Positions 8,068-15,332 of a stretch of 28,591 nt of DNA are shown in pieces. The notes under the pieces are model-generated. The model worked only from the letters and a program-made list of their open reading frames with translations. It was not told where the DNA came from and made no database searches. The stretch is from contig RGGX01000002.1 in NCBI GenBank assembly GCA_010024485.1, forward strand, positions 1 to 28,591. Direction: 5' to 3'. The position numbers and the translations under genes were made by a program. Position 1 is the first letter of the stretch; each line of letters starts with the position of its first letter. The stretch is from Actinomycetota bacterium. Lineage in GTDB: Bacteria; Actinomycetota; Acidimicrobiia; Acidimicrobiales; Ilumatobacteraceae.

Positions 8068-9083
8068 GGCGCCACTCCGATCCTGCTGAGGCCCGCGGTC
8101 TCCTCGAGACCGAGGGCGACGTTCGCGGCCTGGACCGCGCCTCCCGACGCGCCCTTGGCGAGATTGTCGATGGAGCTCACCACGATGACCCGGCCGGTGC
8201 GCTGATCCACGCGGGCGGTCAGGTGCACCGCGTTGCTGCCGACGGTCGACCCGGTGGCCGGGATCCGGTCGGCGACGGACACGAACGGCTCACCGGAGTA
8301 GGCGTCGTCGAGCGCGGTGAGCGCGTCGTCGGTGGTCAGGGCCGCATCGATCGGGGTCGCGTAGCAGGTGGCCAGGATCCCTCTCCTCATGGGGACGAGA
8401 TGCGGGGTGAAGAGCAGTTGGGCACCGATCTCCTGCTCCATCTCGGGTGTGTGACGGTGGTTCACCAGGCCATAGGCCGTCATGCTCTCGGCGATGGTGG
8501 TGAAGGCGTAGGCGTGGTCGGCGCGCCGGCCGGCTCCGGTCAGGCCGCTGGCCGCGTCGACGATGATCCCGCGGTCCTCGACGAGACCACCGGCCACCAG
8601 GGGCCGAAGCGCGAGGACCGCCGCCGTCACGTAGCAGCCCGGGGTGGCGATGAGCCGCGCTCCCCTCAGCTGGTCGCGGTACACCTCGGGCAGGCCGTAC
8701 ACGGCCCGCTCCAGCAACTCGGGCTGGCTGTGCTCGAAGCCGTAGTAGGTGGGGTACGCCGAGGTGTCGGTGAGACGGAAGGCAGCCGACAGGTCGACGA
8801 CGCATCCCACCTGGTCCACCAGCTGCGGCGCGAGTTCGAGTGAGGCCTCGTGAGGGAGGCAGAGGAACACCAGGTCCAGACCCCGAAGCGCATCGACGTC
8901 GACCGCCGAGAACGATTCGGAACCGTGCGCGAGCACCAGAGAGGGATGCATGTCGGCAATGCCACTGCCCGCCGAGGCATCCGCGCTGGCGGAGACGAGT
9001 TCAAGGTCGGGGTGGGCATCGACGATGCGAAGGAGCTCGACCCCGGTGAATCCGGAGGCTCCCACGACGGCGGTTCTCAACAT
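8064..9083 (-). CDS. argC: N-acetyl-gamma-glutamyl-phosphate reductase
   Basis: It reduces N-acetylglutamyl phosphate to the semialdehyde with NADPH. The nucleotide-binding motif GASGFTG is at residues 8-14, the catalytic Cys150 lies in ATPGCYVTA, and a conserved His lies in HRHTPEM (209-215). GASGGAVQAAN near the C-terminus is also typical. I chose the ATG at 9083 (MLRTAVVGASG, 339 aa). It lies 7 nt after a good -10 box, TATCAT, and no Shine-Dalgarno is present, so the mRNA is probably leaderless. The ATG at 9089 would lie only 1 nt from that box. It is the first gene of the run argC-B-D-F-R-H-marC. Confidence 0.96.
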   Translation of the reverse strand: MLRTAVVGASGFTGVELLRIVDAHPDLELVSASADASAGSGIADMHPSLVLAHGSESFSAVDVDALRGLDLVFLCLPHEASLELAPQLVDQVGCVVDLSAAFRLTDTSAYPTYYGFEHSQPELLERAVYGLPEVYRDQLRGARLIATPGCYVTAAVLALRPLVAGGLVEDRGIIVDAASGLTGAGRRADHAYAFTTIAESMTAYGLVNHRHTPEMEQEIGAQLLFTPHLVPMRRGILATCYATPIDAALTTDDALTALDDAYSGEPFVSVADRIPATGSTVGSNAVHLTARVDQRTGRVIVVSSIDNLAKGASGGAVQAANVALGLEETAGLSRIGVAP

Positions 9084-9090
9084 TCGCATG

Positions 9091-9119
9091 ATGATACGCG
9101 TCTATGCATACTCATCCAA
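9091..9119 (-). promoter_or_regulatory. argC operon promoter
   Basis: A -35-like TTGGAT (9114-9119) is followed by a 17-nt spacer and the -10 TATCAT (9091-9096), which lies 7 nt before the ATG at 9083. The geometry predicts a start of transcription at the start codon. It is the only plausible promoter for the arginine operon, since all downstream junctions overlap. Confidence 0.55.
9103..9110. promoter_or_regulatory. candidate ArgR operator half-site palindrome
   Basis: The 8-bp palindrome TATGCATA lies inside the spacer of the argC promoter. ATGCAT-like half-sites are part of actinobacterial ARG boxes (family knowledge), but a full two-half-site operator is not clear: the partner half on the minus strand is only TATCAT. 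ArgR bound here would block the promoter. Confidence 0.35.
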
Positions 9120-9120
9120 C

Positions 9121-9149
9121 ATGACACCGGCGCGCCCACCGGACAGACT
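9121..9149 (+). promoter_or_regulatory. promoter of YqgE/AlgH gene
   Basis: ATGACA (9121-9126, 5 of 6 to TTGACA), a 17-nt spacer and CAGACT (9144-9149) lie 6 nt before the ATG at 9156, suggesting a leaderless transcript. It is back-to-back with the argC promoter: the two -35 elements are 1 nt apart. Confidence 0.4.
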
Positions 9150-9155
9150 CTTCGA

Positions 9156-9707
9156 ATGGCCCCGACCCGGACGGCAGGACGACTCCTCGTCGCCACCCCT
9201 CCCCTGGTGGACGCCAACTTCGACCGCAGCGTCGTGCTCATGGTCGACCACGACGAGGAGGGCGCCGTCGGCGTCGTGCTCAACCGACCCGGCGCGCAGT
9301 CCCTCCCCGAGCCGCTCGACCGCTGGGGGGACCTGCTCTCCCCTCCCACTGTCCTGTTCCACGGAGGGCCCGTCTCTCCGGAGGCCCTCCTCGCCCTCGG
9401 CTCCGCGCGGAACCGCGACTCGGAGACGGCGCTCATCGCCGGACACATCCGATCGGTCGACCTCAGCGCGGACCCGGTCCTCGCGGGCGCCGACCTCAAC
9501 GGGGTCAGGGTCTTCTCCGGCTACTCCGGTTGGGGCGCCGGCCAACTCGAGGGCGAACTCGCCGCCGGAGCGTGGATCGTGGTCGATGCCGTCGACGGCG
9601 ACCTTCTCGATGACGACCCGGACACGCTGTGGCGGCGGGTCCTGCGTCGCCAGACGGGTCGCGTCTCCTGGCTGGCCGACGTCCCCGACGACCTGAGCGC
9701 GAACTGA
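9156..9707 (+). CDS. YqgE/AlgH family protein (UPF0301, DUF179)
   Basis: This is a 183-aa protein of the UPF0301 family. Family marks are GRLLVATPPLVDANFDRSVV at residues 8-27, VVLNRPG near residue 40, FHGGPVSPEALLAL near residue 68 and the FSGYSGWGAGQLEGEL block near residue 116. The molecular function is unknown; AlgH was named from a Pseudomonas alginate phenotype, which should not be carried over. The protein has no signal or membrane segment. The ATG at 9156 is set by the family N-terminus and by a -10 box 6 nt upstream. It is divergent from argC and convergent with pheT, with only 5 nt between the two stops and no terminator hairpin visible. Confidence 0.9.
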   Translation: MAPTRTAGRLLVATPPLVDANFDRSVVLMVDHDEEGAVGVVLNRPGAQSLPEPLDRWGDLLSPPTVLFHGGPVSPEALLALGSARNRDSETALIAGHIRSVDLSADPVLAGADLNGVRVFSGYSGWGAGQLEGELAAGAWIVVDAVDGDLLDDDPDTLWRRVLRRQTGRVSWLADVPDDLSAN

Positions 9708-9712
9708 GGCCG

Positions 9713-12076
9713 TCAGCGGAGGGTGGCGCCGATGCGCTCGGCCCCGTCCACGCAGGCCTGGCGGATCGTGGCGATGTCACCGTCGGTGAGGCTGCCGGTC
9801 GGATCCTGCAGTCGGAGCCGGTAGGCGAGACTCCGTCGACCGTCGCCGAGGGAGTCCCCGCGGAACACGTCGAAGAGGTCGAGGGACACCAGGCGGGATC
9901 CGGCTCCCTGACGGAGCGCCTTGGTCAGCCGCTCGGCGGGGACCTCGTCGTCGAGCAGAAAGGCGAGATCGAGATCACTGCTCGGCGTGCGCGCCACCGC
10001 GGTGGCGCCCACGACCTTCTCGGACCGGGCCAGCAGCACATCGAGCCTCACCTCGAGCACCGCGACGCGCTCGCTCACCTCGAACGCCGCGAGAACCGCG
10101 GGGTGCACCTCGCCGACGACCCCGAGGAGATCTCGACCCGCGCGCAGGGTTGCCGAACGGGTGGGATGCATCCCCTCCCCCGGCGACGACTGGTCGAGTT
10201 GGGCTCCGACCCCCAGTGCCGCGCAGACCTCGTCCCAGACCGCCACGGCCGCTGGGGCCTCACAGCCGGCCAGCACCACGGCGAGCACCTCCTGCTCATC
10301 GGGCAGCTCCTCCTCCGACGGCGGATAGGTGTGGCCGATCTCGAAGAGGGCGACGCCCTCCCGGCGGTGCGACTCGTTGTATGACAGCGCCTTCAGCAGT
10401 CCCGGACGCAACGAGGTGCGCAGGGCGCTCTCCTCGACCGCGAGCGGGTTGGTGATCGACAGGTGCGGCCCCGACAGCCCGGCGCGCTCCAGTTCGTCAG
10501 GGGCCAGGAAGGGGTTCGGCATCGCCTCGGACACGCCGAGCCCGACGAGCACCTCCCTCACCCGACGACGCCGACGCTGGGCCGGGGACAGGTGCCCGAA
10601 GACATCAGCGCGCGGGACCGTGCGCCCGATGTTCTCGTAACCGTGCAGCCGGGCCACCTCCTCGACGACGTCGATCTCCGCGGCGCAGTCCGGCCGCCAG
10701 CTCGGAAGCGAGACCTCGAGACCCGCCTCGACCGGGACCGAGTCGAAGCCGATGGCGGCGAGCATCCCGGTCACCCGGTCGGGGTCCAGAGAGGTGCCGA
10801 GGACCCGGTCCAGGACCGATCCCCGCAGTACCGCCGTGCGGGTCTGCTCCGGAAGGGATGCGGACCGCTCGTCGGCACCGCCGGCGTGCGCCACGAGATC
10901 GGGACACGACTCCGACAGCAGGGCGATGAACCGACCGACGGCGGCGGCGATGACATACGGGTCGACTCCGCGCTCATAGCGGGCCGAGGCCTCGCTGCGG
11001 AGCCCGTGACGCGCCGCGGTCTCCATGACCCCCCGTGGCGTGAACCAGGCGGTCTCCAGCGCGACGACCGTTGTCGACTCGGAGATCTCGCTGTCGAGCC
11101 CACCCATGACCCCGCCGAGTCCGATGGGCCGGTCCTCCCCGTCGCAGATGAGCAGATCGGCGGCATCGAGGGTCCGCTCGACACCGTCGAGGGTCGTCAG
11201 GCGCTCACCGTCGGAGGCGAGGCGCACCCTGATCGACTCGCCGGCGAGCTGCTCGAGGTCGTAGGCGTGGTTCGGCTGACCGAGCTCGAGCATCACCAGG
11301 TTGGAGACGTCCACCACGTTGTTGATCGGACGCATCCCGGCGGCGCTCAGTCGCTGACGGATCCATGCGGGACTCTCGGTGACCCGCACCCCGGAGAGCA
11401 CGGTGGTGGTGAATCGCGCGCAGCGGTCCCCCGCGATGATCTCGACGGGAACGGACCGTGGCGCGCCGAGGCGTTCCGAGACCATCGTGGGCATGGCGAT
11501 GTCGAAACCCCGCCGCGCGGCGAGGTCGCGGGCCACGCCGAGGTGACTCCAGCAGTCCGGCCGGTTGCGGGTGACGTCGAGGTCGAAGAGGACGTCGGGC
11601 CGCGTGCCGAGCACCTCGGTGTAGGGAAGCCCCGCGTCGGCCGAGCGGTCGAGCAGCAGGATGCCGCCGTCATCATCGTTGACACCGAGTTCCACACCCG
11701 AGCACAGCATCCCCTCGGAGTCGATACCGAGGATGCCGCGACGCTCGATCGTCCGACCGTCGGGCATGGCGGTGCCGAGGGTGGCCAGCGGCACCAGGTC
11801 ACCGGCCCCCATGTTGGAGGCTCCGCACCACACGTGACGCTCCTCCCCGTCGCCGGCGTCCACCCAGACCCGACGAACCTTCGCGGCGTCGGGATGGGTC
11901 TCGACACGGAGCACGCGGGCGGAGACGACCCCGTCGACCCCGCGACCGGTGGGGACGACCTCCTCGACCGCCAGACCGAGCGAGGTGAGGTCGGAGGCGA
12001 TCGCGGCGACGGCCTCGGCGTCGTCGACATCAGCGAAGTGGGCGAAATCGTTCAGCCAGGAGAGCAGGATCTTCAC
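9713..12076 (-). CDS. pheT: phenylalanyl-tRNA synthetase beta subunit
   Basis: This is the large subunit of the heterotetrameric class II enzyme that charges tRNA-Phe. It has 787 aa, the usual length. Domains in order are the N-terminal MKILLSWLNDF helix, the EMAP/OB-type tRNA-binding domain (about 40-150), the B3/B4 editing domain (about 210-390), the B5 domain (about 400-475), the catalytic-like core, and the C-terminal anticodon-binding ferredoxin-like domain (about 695-787). The B3/B4 segment INNVVDVSNLVMLELGQPNH is clearly visible. The GTG start at 12076 has GAGGT (12083-12087) 6 nt upstream, overlapping the pheS stop, and pheS ends 9 nt before. The two subunits should be made together. 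Confidence 0.97.
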   Translation of the reverse strand: MKILLSWLNDFAHFADVDDAEAVAAIASDLTSLGLAVEEVVPTGRGVDGVVSARVLRVETHPDAAKVRRVWVDAGDGEERHVWCGASNMGAGDLVPLATLGTAMPDGRTIERRGILGIDSEGMLCSGVELGVNDDDGGILLLDRSADAGLPYTEVLGTRPDVLFDLDVTRNRPDCWSHLGVARDLAARRGFDIAMPTMVSERLGAPRSVPVEIIAGDRCARFTTTVLSGVRVTESPAWIRQRLSAAGMRPINNVVDVSNLVMLELGQPNHAYDLEQLAGESIRVRLASDGERLTTLDGVERTLDAADLLICDGEDRPIGLGGVMGGLDSEISESTTVVALETAWFTPRGVMETAARHGLRSEASARYERGVDPYVIAAAVGRFIALLSESCPDLVAHAGGADERSASLPEQTRTAVLRGSVLDRVLGTSLDPDRVTGMLAAIGFDSVPVEAGLEVSLPSWRPDCAAEIDVVEEVARLHGYENIGRTVPRADVFGHLSPAQRRRRRVREVLVGLGVSEAMPNPFLAPDELERAGLSGPHLSITNPLAVEESALRTSLRPGLLKALSYNESHRREGVALFEIGHTYPPSEEELPDEQEVLAVVLAGCEAPAAVAVWDEVCAALGVGAQLDQSSPGEGMHPTRSATLRAGRDLLGVVGEVHPAVLAAFEVSERVAVLEVRLDVLLARSEKVVGATAVARTPSSDLDLAFLLDDEVPAERLTKALRQGAGSRLVSLDLFDVFRGDSLGDGRRSLAYRLRLQDPTGSLTDGDIATIRQACVDGAERIGATLR

Positions 12077-12085
12077 AGCATCACC

Positions 12086-13099
12086 TCAGAACTGCTCGAT
12101 GAAACGGATGTCGTTGACGTACATGTCCCTGATGTCGGCCACCCCGTGGCGCATGACGGCCATGCGATCGATGCCGAAGCCGAAGGCGAACCCGCTCCAC
12201 TCCTCGGGATCGAGGCCCCCGGCGCGGATGACCTCGGGGTGCACCATGCCGCACCCCCCGAGCTCGAGCCAGGAGCCGTCGGGGCGTTGGATGTCGAACT
12301 CGGCCGACGGCTCGGTGAACGGGAAGTAGGACGGTCGGAGCCGGGAGGTGAACCCCGATCCGAAGAAGGCCTTGGTGAAGGCCTCGATGGTGCCGGCCAG
12401 GTCGGTCATCGAGATCCCGCGGTCGACCACCAACCCCTCGATCTGGTGGAAGACCGGCATGTGGGTGGCGTCGGGGGTGTCGCGCCGGAACACCCGACCC
12501 GGAGCCACCACATAGATGGGGGGCTCCTGGGTCAACATGGTGCGGATCTGTACCGGGGAGGTGTGGGTGCGCAACAGGGTCGACCCGGCGGACCCGCCCG
12601 GGGGGACGTGATCGACGAACAGGGTGTCGAACTCGCCACGGGCGGGATGACCCTCACCCATGTTCAACGCCTCGAAGTTGTGCCAGTCGGTCTCCACCTC
12701 GGGGCCCTCGGCGACACTGAACCCGAGCCCGAGGAAGACGTCCTCGAGGCGCTCCCAGGCCTGGGTGACGATGTGGAGGTGCCCACGGCTGCCGGCGTGG
12801 CGGTGCTCGGTCAGATCGAGTCGCTCGTCGGCGATGCGGGCGTCGATCTCGGCGTCGCCGAGTGAGGCGCGACGCTCGTCTGCCGCCTCCTCGACCGCCG
12901 CGCGTGCGGCGTGCATGCTGGCACCAGCCTGTTTACGCTCGTCGGGGTCGCCGATGGAGCCGAGCCCCTTCTTCAGCGTCGCCAGGGTGCCCCGCTTGCC
13001 GAGGTGATCGGCGACCACCTGATCGAGGTCGGCCACGGAGCCAGCCGTCCGAATGGCCTCGAGGGCTGCGTCCCGCGCCCGGTCGATGTCCTGTGTCAT
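12086..13099 (-). CDS. pheS: phenylalanyl-tRNA synthetase alpha subunit
   Basis: This is the catalytic subunit of phenylalanyl-tRNA synthetase. Its 337 aa start with the coiled-coil arm (about residues 1-90, Ala/Arg-rich heptads), followed by the class II core. Visible marks are THTSPVQIRTM, motif 2 in APGRVFRRDTPDATHMPVFH, WLELGGCGMVHPEV, and motif 3 GFGIDRMAVMRHG near the C-terminus. The ATG at 13099 has GGGAG (13105-13109) 5 nt upstream. A 6-bp hairpin (13116-13131) sits just before that ribosome site, within a 189-nt intergenic leader that may carry a short leader ORF (13188-13250). It pairs with pheT in one operon. Confidence 0.97.
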   Translation of the reverse strand: MTQDIDRARDAALEAIRTAGSVADLDQVVADHLGKRGTLATLKKGLGSIGDPDERKQAGASMHAARAAVEEAADERRASLGDAEIDARIADERLDLTEHRHAGSRGHLHIVTQAWERLEDVFLGLGFSVAEGPEVETDWHNFEALNMGEGHPARGEFDTLFVDHVPPGGSAGSTLLRTHTSPVQIRTMLTQEPPIYVVAPGRVFRRDTPDATHMPVFHQIEGLVVDRGISMTDLAGTIEAFTKAFFGSGFTSRLRPSYFPFTEPSAEFDIQRPDGSWLELGGCGMVHPEVIRAGGLDPEEWSGFAFGFGIDRMAVMRHGVADIRDMYVNDIRFIEQF

Positions 13100-13115
13100 G
13101 TCGTCTCCCTCATCC

Positions 13116-13131
13116 GCCGACGACGGTCGGC
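13116..13131 (-). other. hairpin before the pheS ribosome site
   Basis: GCCGAC pairs with GTCGGC across a 4-nt loop, a perfect 6-bp stem that ends 6 nt before the GGGAG of pheS. There is no T tract, so it is not a classical terminator. It could affect ribosome access or be one arm of an attenuator. Two 9-nt direct repeats, CCCGGTCTC (13143-13151 and 13173-13181 on the plus strand), lie just upstream in the leader. Confidence 0.35.
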
Positions 13132-13187
13132 CCTACCTCGGTCCCGGTCTCCCCGTGTGGCTTGGGGCATGACCCGGTCTCGACCGA

Positions 13188-13250
13188 TCAGTATCCCCGA
13201 GTGAGCCACCCGGGGCGCGGAAATCGACGGTTCGAGGGCGCGCCGGACAT
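13188..13250 (-). CDS. possible 20-aa leaderless leader ORF of pheST
   Basis: An ATG at 13250 opens a 20-codon frame, MSGAPSNRRFPRPGWLTRGY, ending in TGA 88 nt before pheS. A -10-like TAGCCT lies exactly 7 nt upstream, the same arrangement as at other leaderless starts here. It holds a single Phe (TTT), one Trp and a last-codon Tyr, which is weak for a Phe-sensing attenuator. A strong hairpin (13195-13215) covers codons 12-19, so translation would melt it. It may instead be chance within a leader or terminator. Confidence 0.3.
   Translation of the reverse strand: MSGAPSNRRFPRPGWLTRGY
13195..13215 (-). terminator. strong GC hairpin between TrmH gene and pheS
   Basis: On the minus strand CCCCGGGTG pairs with CACTCGGGG around a 3-nt GCT loop: a 9-bp stem with one G-U pair. 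No T tract follows. It lies 73 nt after the stop of the TrmH-family gene and could be a U-less terminator of the infC operon. It could also be a regulatory hairpin inside the possible pheST leader ORF. Confidence 0.4.
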
Positions 13251-13257
13251 GGCCTCG

Positions 13258-13263
13258 AGGCTA
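13258..13263 (-). promoter_or_regulatory. candidate -10 box upstream of pheST
   Basis: TAGCCT on the minus strand ends 7 nt before the ATG at 13250. The same hexamer occurs 6-7 nt before hisG and def. No convincing -35 is seen at 16-18 nt. If used, it gives a pheST leader of about 150 nt. Confidence 0.35.
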
Positions 13264-13288
13264 GCGGTCAGTCGAAGCGCGAAGCACC

Positions 13289-14065
13289 TCACAGCAGGCC
13301 GCGGCCCTGCGCGACCGTGAAGCACAGGATCGAGGACGCCATCGCCACGTTCAGGCTCTCGGCCCGTCCACCGTGGGCGATTCGAACCCAGCCGTCGACC
13401 GGGGCGTCCGGGTCGACCCCGTGGGCCTCGTTGCCGAGCACCAGTGCCAGCCGATCCGGGCCCGCCCAGTCGGTGTCGACGTGCGCTGACCCCCGATGGG
13501 ATGAGCTCGCGATCAGGGTGAACCCGGCCTCGCGCAGCGCGTCGAGCGGCATCTCGGACACCGGCACGTGGAACCTCGAGCCTGCGGAGGCCCGAACCAC
13601 CTTCGGCGACAGATCGTCCACCGTGCCCGGGGTGACGACCACGGCATCGAATCCAGCGGCCTCCGCCGAGCGGATGACGGTCCCGAGATTGCCGGGATCG
13701 GAGAGTCGGTCGGCGACGAGGACCGTCGACGAGTCGGCCACCGACGTCGGTTCCGGTACCGCGAACAGCGCGACGTGCGGCCGAGCGCTCTCGGTGGACA
13801 CCACTCGGTCGAGCACGCCCTCCGCGACCGCGTGGACCGTACCGTTCGTCACCGGTACGGCGCCCGCGGCCACGAACTCCTCCTCGCACCTCCACCGCGC
13901 GGACAGGGCCTCACGGATGAGGACCTCCCCCTCCACCACGATGAGACCGCTCGAGCGGCGTTCGGACCGTTCAGCGACGAGACGCCGCAGCCTCTGGATC
14001 CTCGGGTTGCGGAATCCGATCGCGGATTCCGATGAGGGATCGGACGAGCCGATCCCCGCGCTCAC
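13289..14065 (-). CDS. TrmH/SpoU family RNA 2'-O-methyltransferase
   Basis: This SPOUT-class enzyme methylates a ribose 2'-OH in RNA with SAM, most likely in 23S rRNA given its place beside ribosomal genes. The three motifs are ADRLSDPGNLGTVIRSAEA (118-136), LGNEAHGVD (210-218) and SLNVAMA (237-243); together they form the trefoil-knot SAM site. An N-terminal substrate-binding domain of about 100 aa carries LIVVEGEVLIREA. The GTG at 14065 overlaps the rplT stop by 4 nt (GTGA) and gives 258 aa. The open frame continues upstream only as an antisense artefact. The position corresponds to tsnR-type genes after infC-rpmI-rplT in other actinobacteria. The exact target nucleotide cannot be told. Confidence 0.92.
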   Translation of the reverse strand: MSAGIGSSDPSSESAIGFRNPRIQRLRRLVAERSERRSSGLIVVEGEVLIREALSARWRCEEEFVAAGAVPVTNGTVHAVAEGVLDRVVSTESARPHVALFAVPEPTSVADSSTVLVADRLSDPGNLGTVIRSAEAAGFDAVVVTPGTVDDLSPKVVRASAGSRFHVPVSEMPLDALREAGFTLIASSSHRGSAHVDTDWAGPDRLALVLGNEAHGVDPDAPVDGWVRIAHGGRAESLNVAMASSILCFTVAQGRGLL

Positions 14066-14415
14066 AGAGCGGCCTTGGCCTGCTCCACGAGGGCACCGAA
14101 GGCCGCCGGGTCGGTGACGGCGAGATCGGCGAGGATCTTGCGGTCGACCTCGACCCCAGCAGCGGACAGCCCCGCGATGAAGCGGGAGTAGTTCATGTCG
14201 TGCTGACGGCATCCGGCGTTGATCCGCTGGATCCACAGACGACGGAACTCGCCCTTCTTTGCCCGGCGGTCGCGGAAGGCGTACTGCCCGCTCCGCATGA
14301 CCTGCTCGTTGGCCGCCCGGAAGGAACGGCTCTTGTTGCCGTAGTAACCCCGAGCCTGCTTGAGAACCTTCTTGTGCCGCTTCTTGGCGGCGACTCCGCG
14401 CTTGACGCGTGCCAT
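14062..14415 (-). CDS. rplT: 50S ribosomal protein L20
   Basis: L20 binds 23S rRNA early in 50S assembly. The protein is 117 aa, basic, starting MARVKRGVAAKKRHKKVLK, with the family signature KSRSFRAANEQVMRSGQYAFRDRRAKKGEFRRLWIQRINA spread over residues 28-67 (a run of the family's diagnostic Arg/Lys helix). The start at 14415 is fixed by AAGGAG (14423-14428) 7 nt upstream, so the longer frame is not used. It is third in infC-rpmI-rplT, 46 nt after rpmI, and its stop overlaps the methyltransferase start. In several bacteria L20 represses this operon by binding its mRNA; no such pseudoknot was identified here. Confidence 0.97.
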   Translation of the reverse strand: MARVKRGVAAKKRHKKVLKQARGYYGNKSRSFRAANEQVMRSGQYAFRDRRAKKGEFRRLWIQRINAGCRQHDMNYSRFIAGLSAAGVEVDRKILADLAVTDPAAFGALVEQAKAAL

Positions 14416-14461
14416 GTCACATCTCCTTGATCGTGTCGTTCGTCGTCCGGGTAGTCGAGCG

Positions 14462-14659
14462 TCAGCGCTCCGCGAGGAGTCGCTTGATGTTCCGCTCGTC
14501 CGAGGGGTGGACGTCAACATCACCGTCGAGACGACGGGTCCTGGTGGACGGCTTCTTCTCGAACAGGTGCTGGCGCATCGCCTGCTGGCGGCGCAGTTTG
14601 CCCGAACCGGTCTTCTTGAACCGCTTCGCGGCGGTCTTGCTCGTCTTCATCTTCGGCAT
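14462..14659 (-). CDS. rpmI: 50S ribosomal protein L35
   Basis: This is a small basic 65-aa protein of the large ribosomal subunit. It begins MPKMKTSKTAAKRFKKTGSG, the family's hallmark start, followed by the LRRQQAMRQHLFEKK region and a C-terminal ERNIKRLLAER. The start at 14659 has AGGAG (14667-14671) 7 nt upstream. That ribosome site overlaps the infC stop codon, so translation is probably coupled. It lies 10 nt after infC and 46 nt before rplT. The in-frame ATG 10 codons upstream lies inside infC and is not used. Confidence 0.96.
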   Translation of the reverse strand: MPKMKTSKTAAKRFKKTGSGKLRRQQAMRQHLFEKKPSTRTRRLDGDVDVHPSDERNIKRLLAER

Positions 14660-14669
14660 CGTGTTGCTC

Positions 14670-15332
14670 CTAGCTCTCTTGTCCTTCACTCACGATCTCT
14701 GTGTCACTCGGGGCCTCGGTGTCCGGAGCCTCGGGCTCGGTGCCCGCCTGCTCCAGTTCGCGGGCCTCGGCCTCCTCGGCCTCCTTGGCCTTGCGCGCCG
14801 CCTCGGCCGCCTTCTTGTCGGGGGACATCACCATCGACATCGAACGTCCCTCGAGTCGCGCCTGGCTGTCGATCTTGCCGAGCGGGCCCACGACCTCGAT
14901 CACCTGGTCGAGGATCCTCGTTCCGAGCTCCGGGTGCGCCATCTCGCGTCCGCGGAACTGGAGGGTGACCTTGACCTTGTGGCCGTCGTCGAGGAACTCG
15001 ATCAGGTGCCGGACCTTGGTGTCGAAGTCACCCTTGCCGATCTTCGGCCGGAACTTGACCTCCTTCACCGAGACCTGGGTGGACTTCCGCCTCGACTCCT
15101 TGGCCTTCTGGGCCTCCTCGTAACGGAACTTCCCGTAGTCCATGATCCGGCAGACCGGCGGATTCGCCGATGGGGCCACCTCGACGAGGTCGAGATCGAG
15201 GCCCCTGGCCATCCGCAGCGCCTCGGGAACCGGTTGGATACCGAGCTGGTCCCCATCGGGACCGATGAGGCGGACCTCACGGGCGCGGATCCGGTCGTTG
15301 ATCCGGTGTTGATCGCTCTTCGGCGGTGCTAT
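14670..15332 (-). CDS. infC: translation initiation factor IF-3 (ATA start)
   Basis: IF-3 binds the 30S subunit, prevents early 50S joining and checks the start codon and initiator tRNA. The first ATG in this frame (15212) would remove the conserved N-terminal segment. Read further upstream, the frame encodes INDRIRAREVRLIGPDGDQL and then EALRMARGLDLDLVEVAP, a complete IF-3 N-domain. The only suitable start is ATA at 15330-15332, with AGGAGA (15341-15346) 8 nt upstream; no ATG, GTG or TTG in frame is nearby. Rare AUU/AUC/AUA starts of infC allow IF-3 to repress its own synthesis (established for E. coli AUU). This gives 220 aa, with the linker and C-domain (PPVCRIMDYGKF, FRGREMAHPELG) and an acidic Ala/Glu-rich tail after about residue 175. 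Confidence 0.9.
   Translation of the reverse strand: MAPPKSDQHRINDRIRAREVRLIGPDGDQLGIQPVPEALRMARGLDLDLVEVAPSANPPVCRIMDYGKFRYEEAQKAKESRRKSTQVSVKEVKFRPKIGKGDFDTKVRHLIEFLDDGHKVKVTLQFRGREMAHPELGTRILDQVIEVVGPLGKIDSQARLEGRSMSMVMSPDKKAAEAARKAKEAEEAEARELEQAGTEPEAPDTEAPSDTEIVSEGQES

Noticed and set aside
10463..12865. 800-codon open frame on the plus strand
   Set aside because: It is antisense to pheT and pheS, rich in Gly/Asp/Arg/Val with no recognisable domain. GC-rich codon bias leaves the opposite strand free of stops.
13143..13181. Direct repeats CCCGGTCTC as a mobile-element or attachment-site trace
   Set aside because: There are just two 9-bp copies in GC-rich leader sequence, with no integrase, transposase or target duplication nearby.
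13200..13250. tRNA-like GGTTCGA segment in the pheS leader
   Set aside because: No acceptor stem, anticodon arm or CCA-proximal pairing could be built around it.
14066..14236. Upstream extension of the TrmH-family gene
   Set aside because: It is Arg/Pro/Gly-rich and overlaps rplT on the same strand; a GTG with a 4-nt overlap gives the family-length protein.
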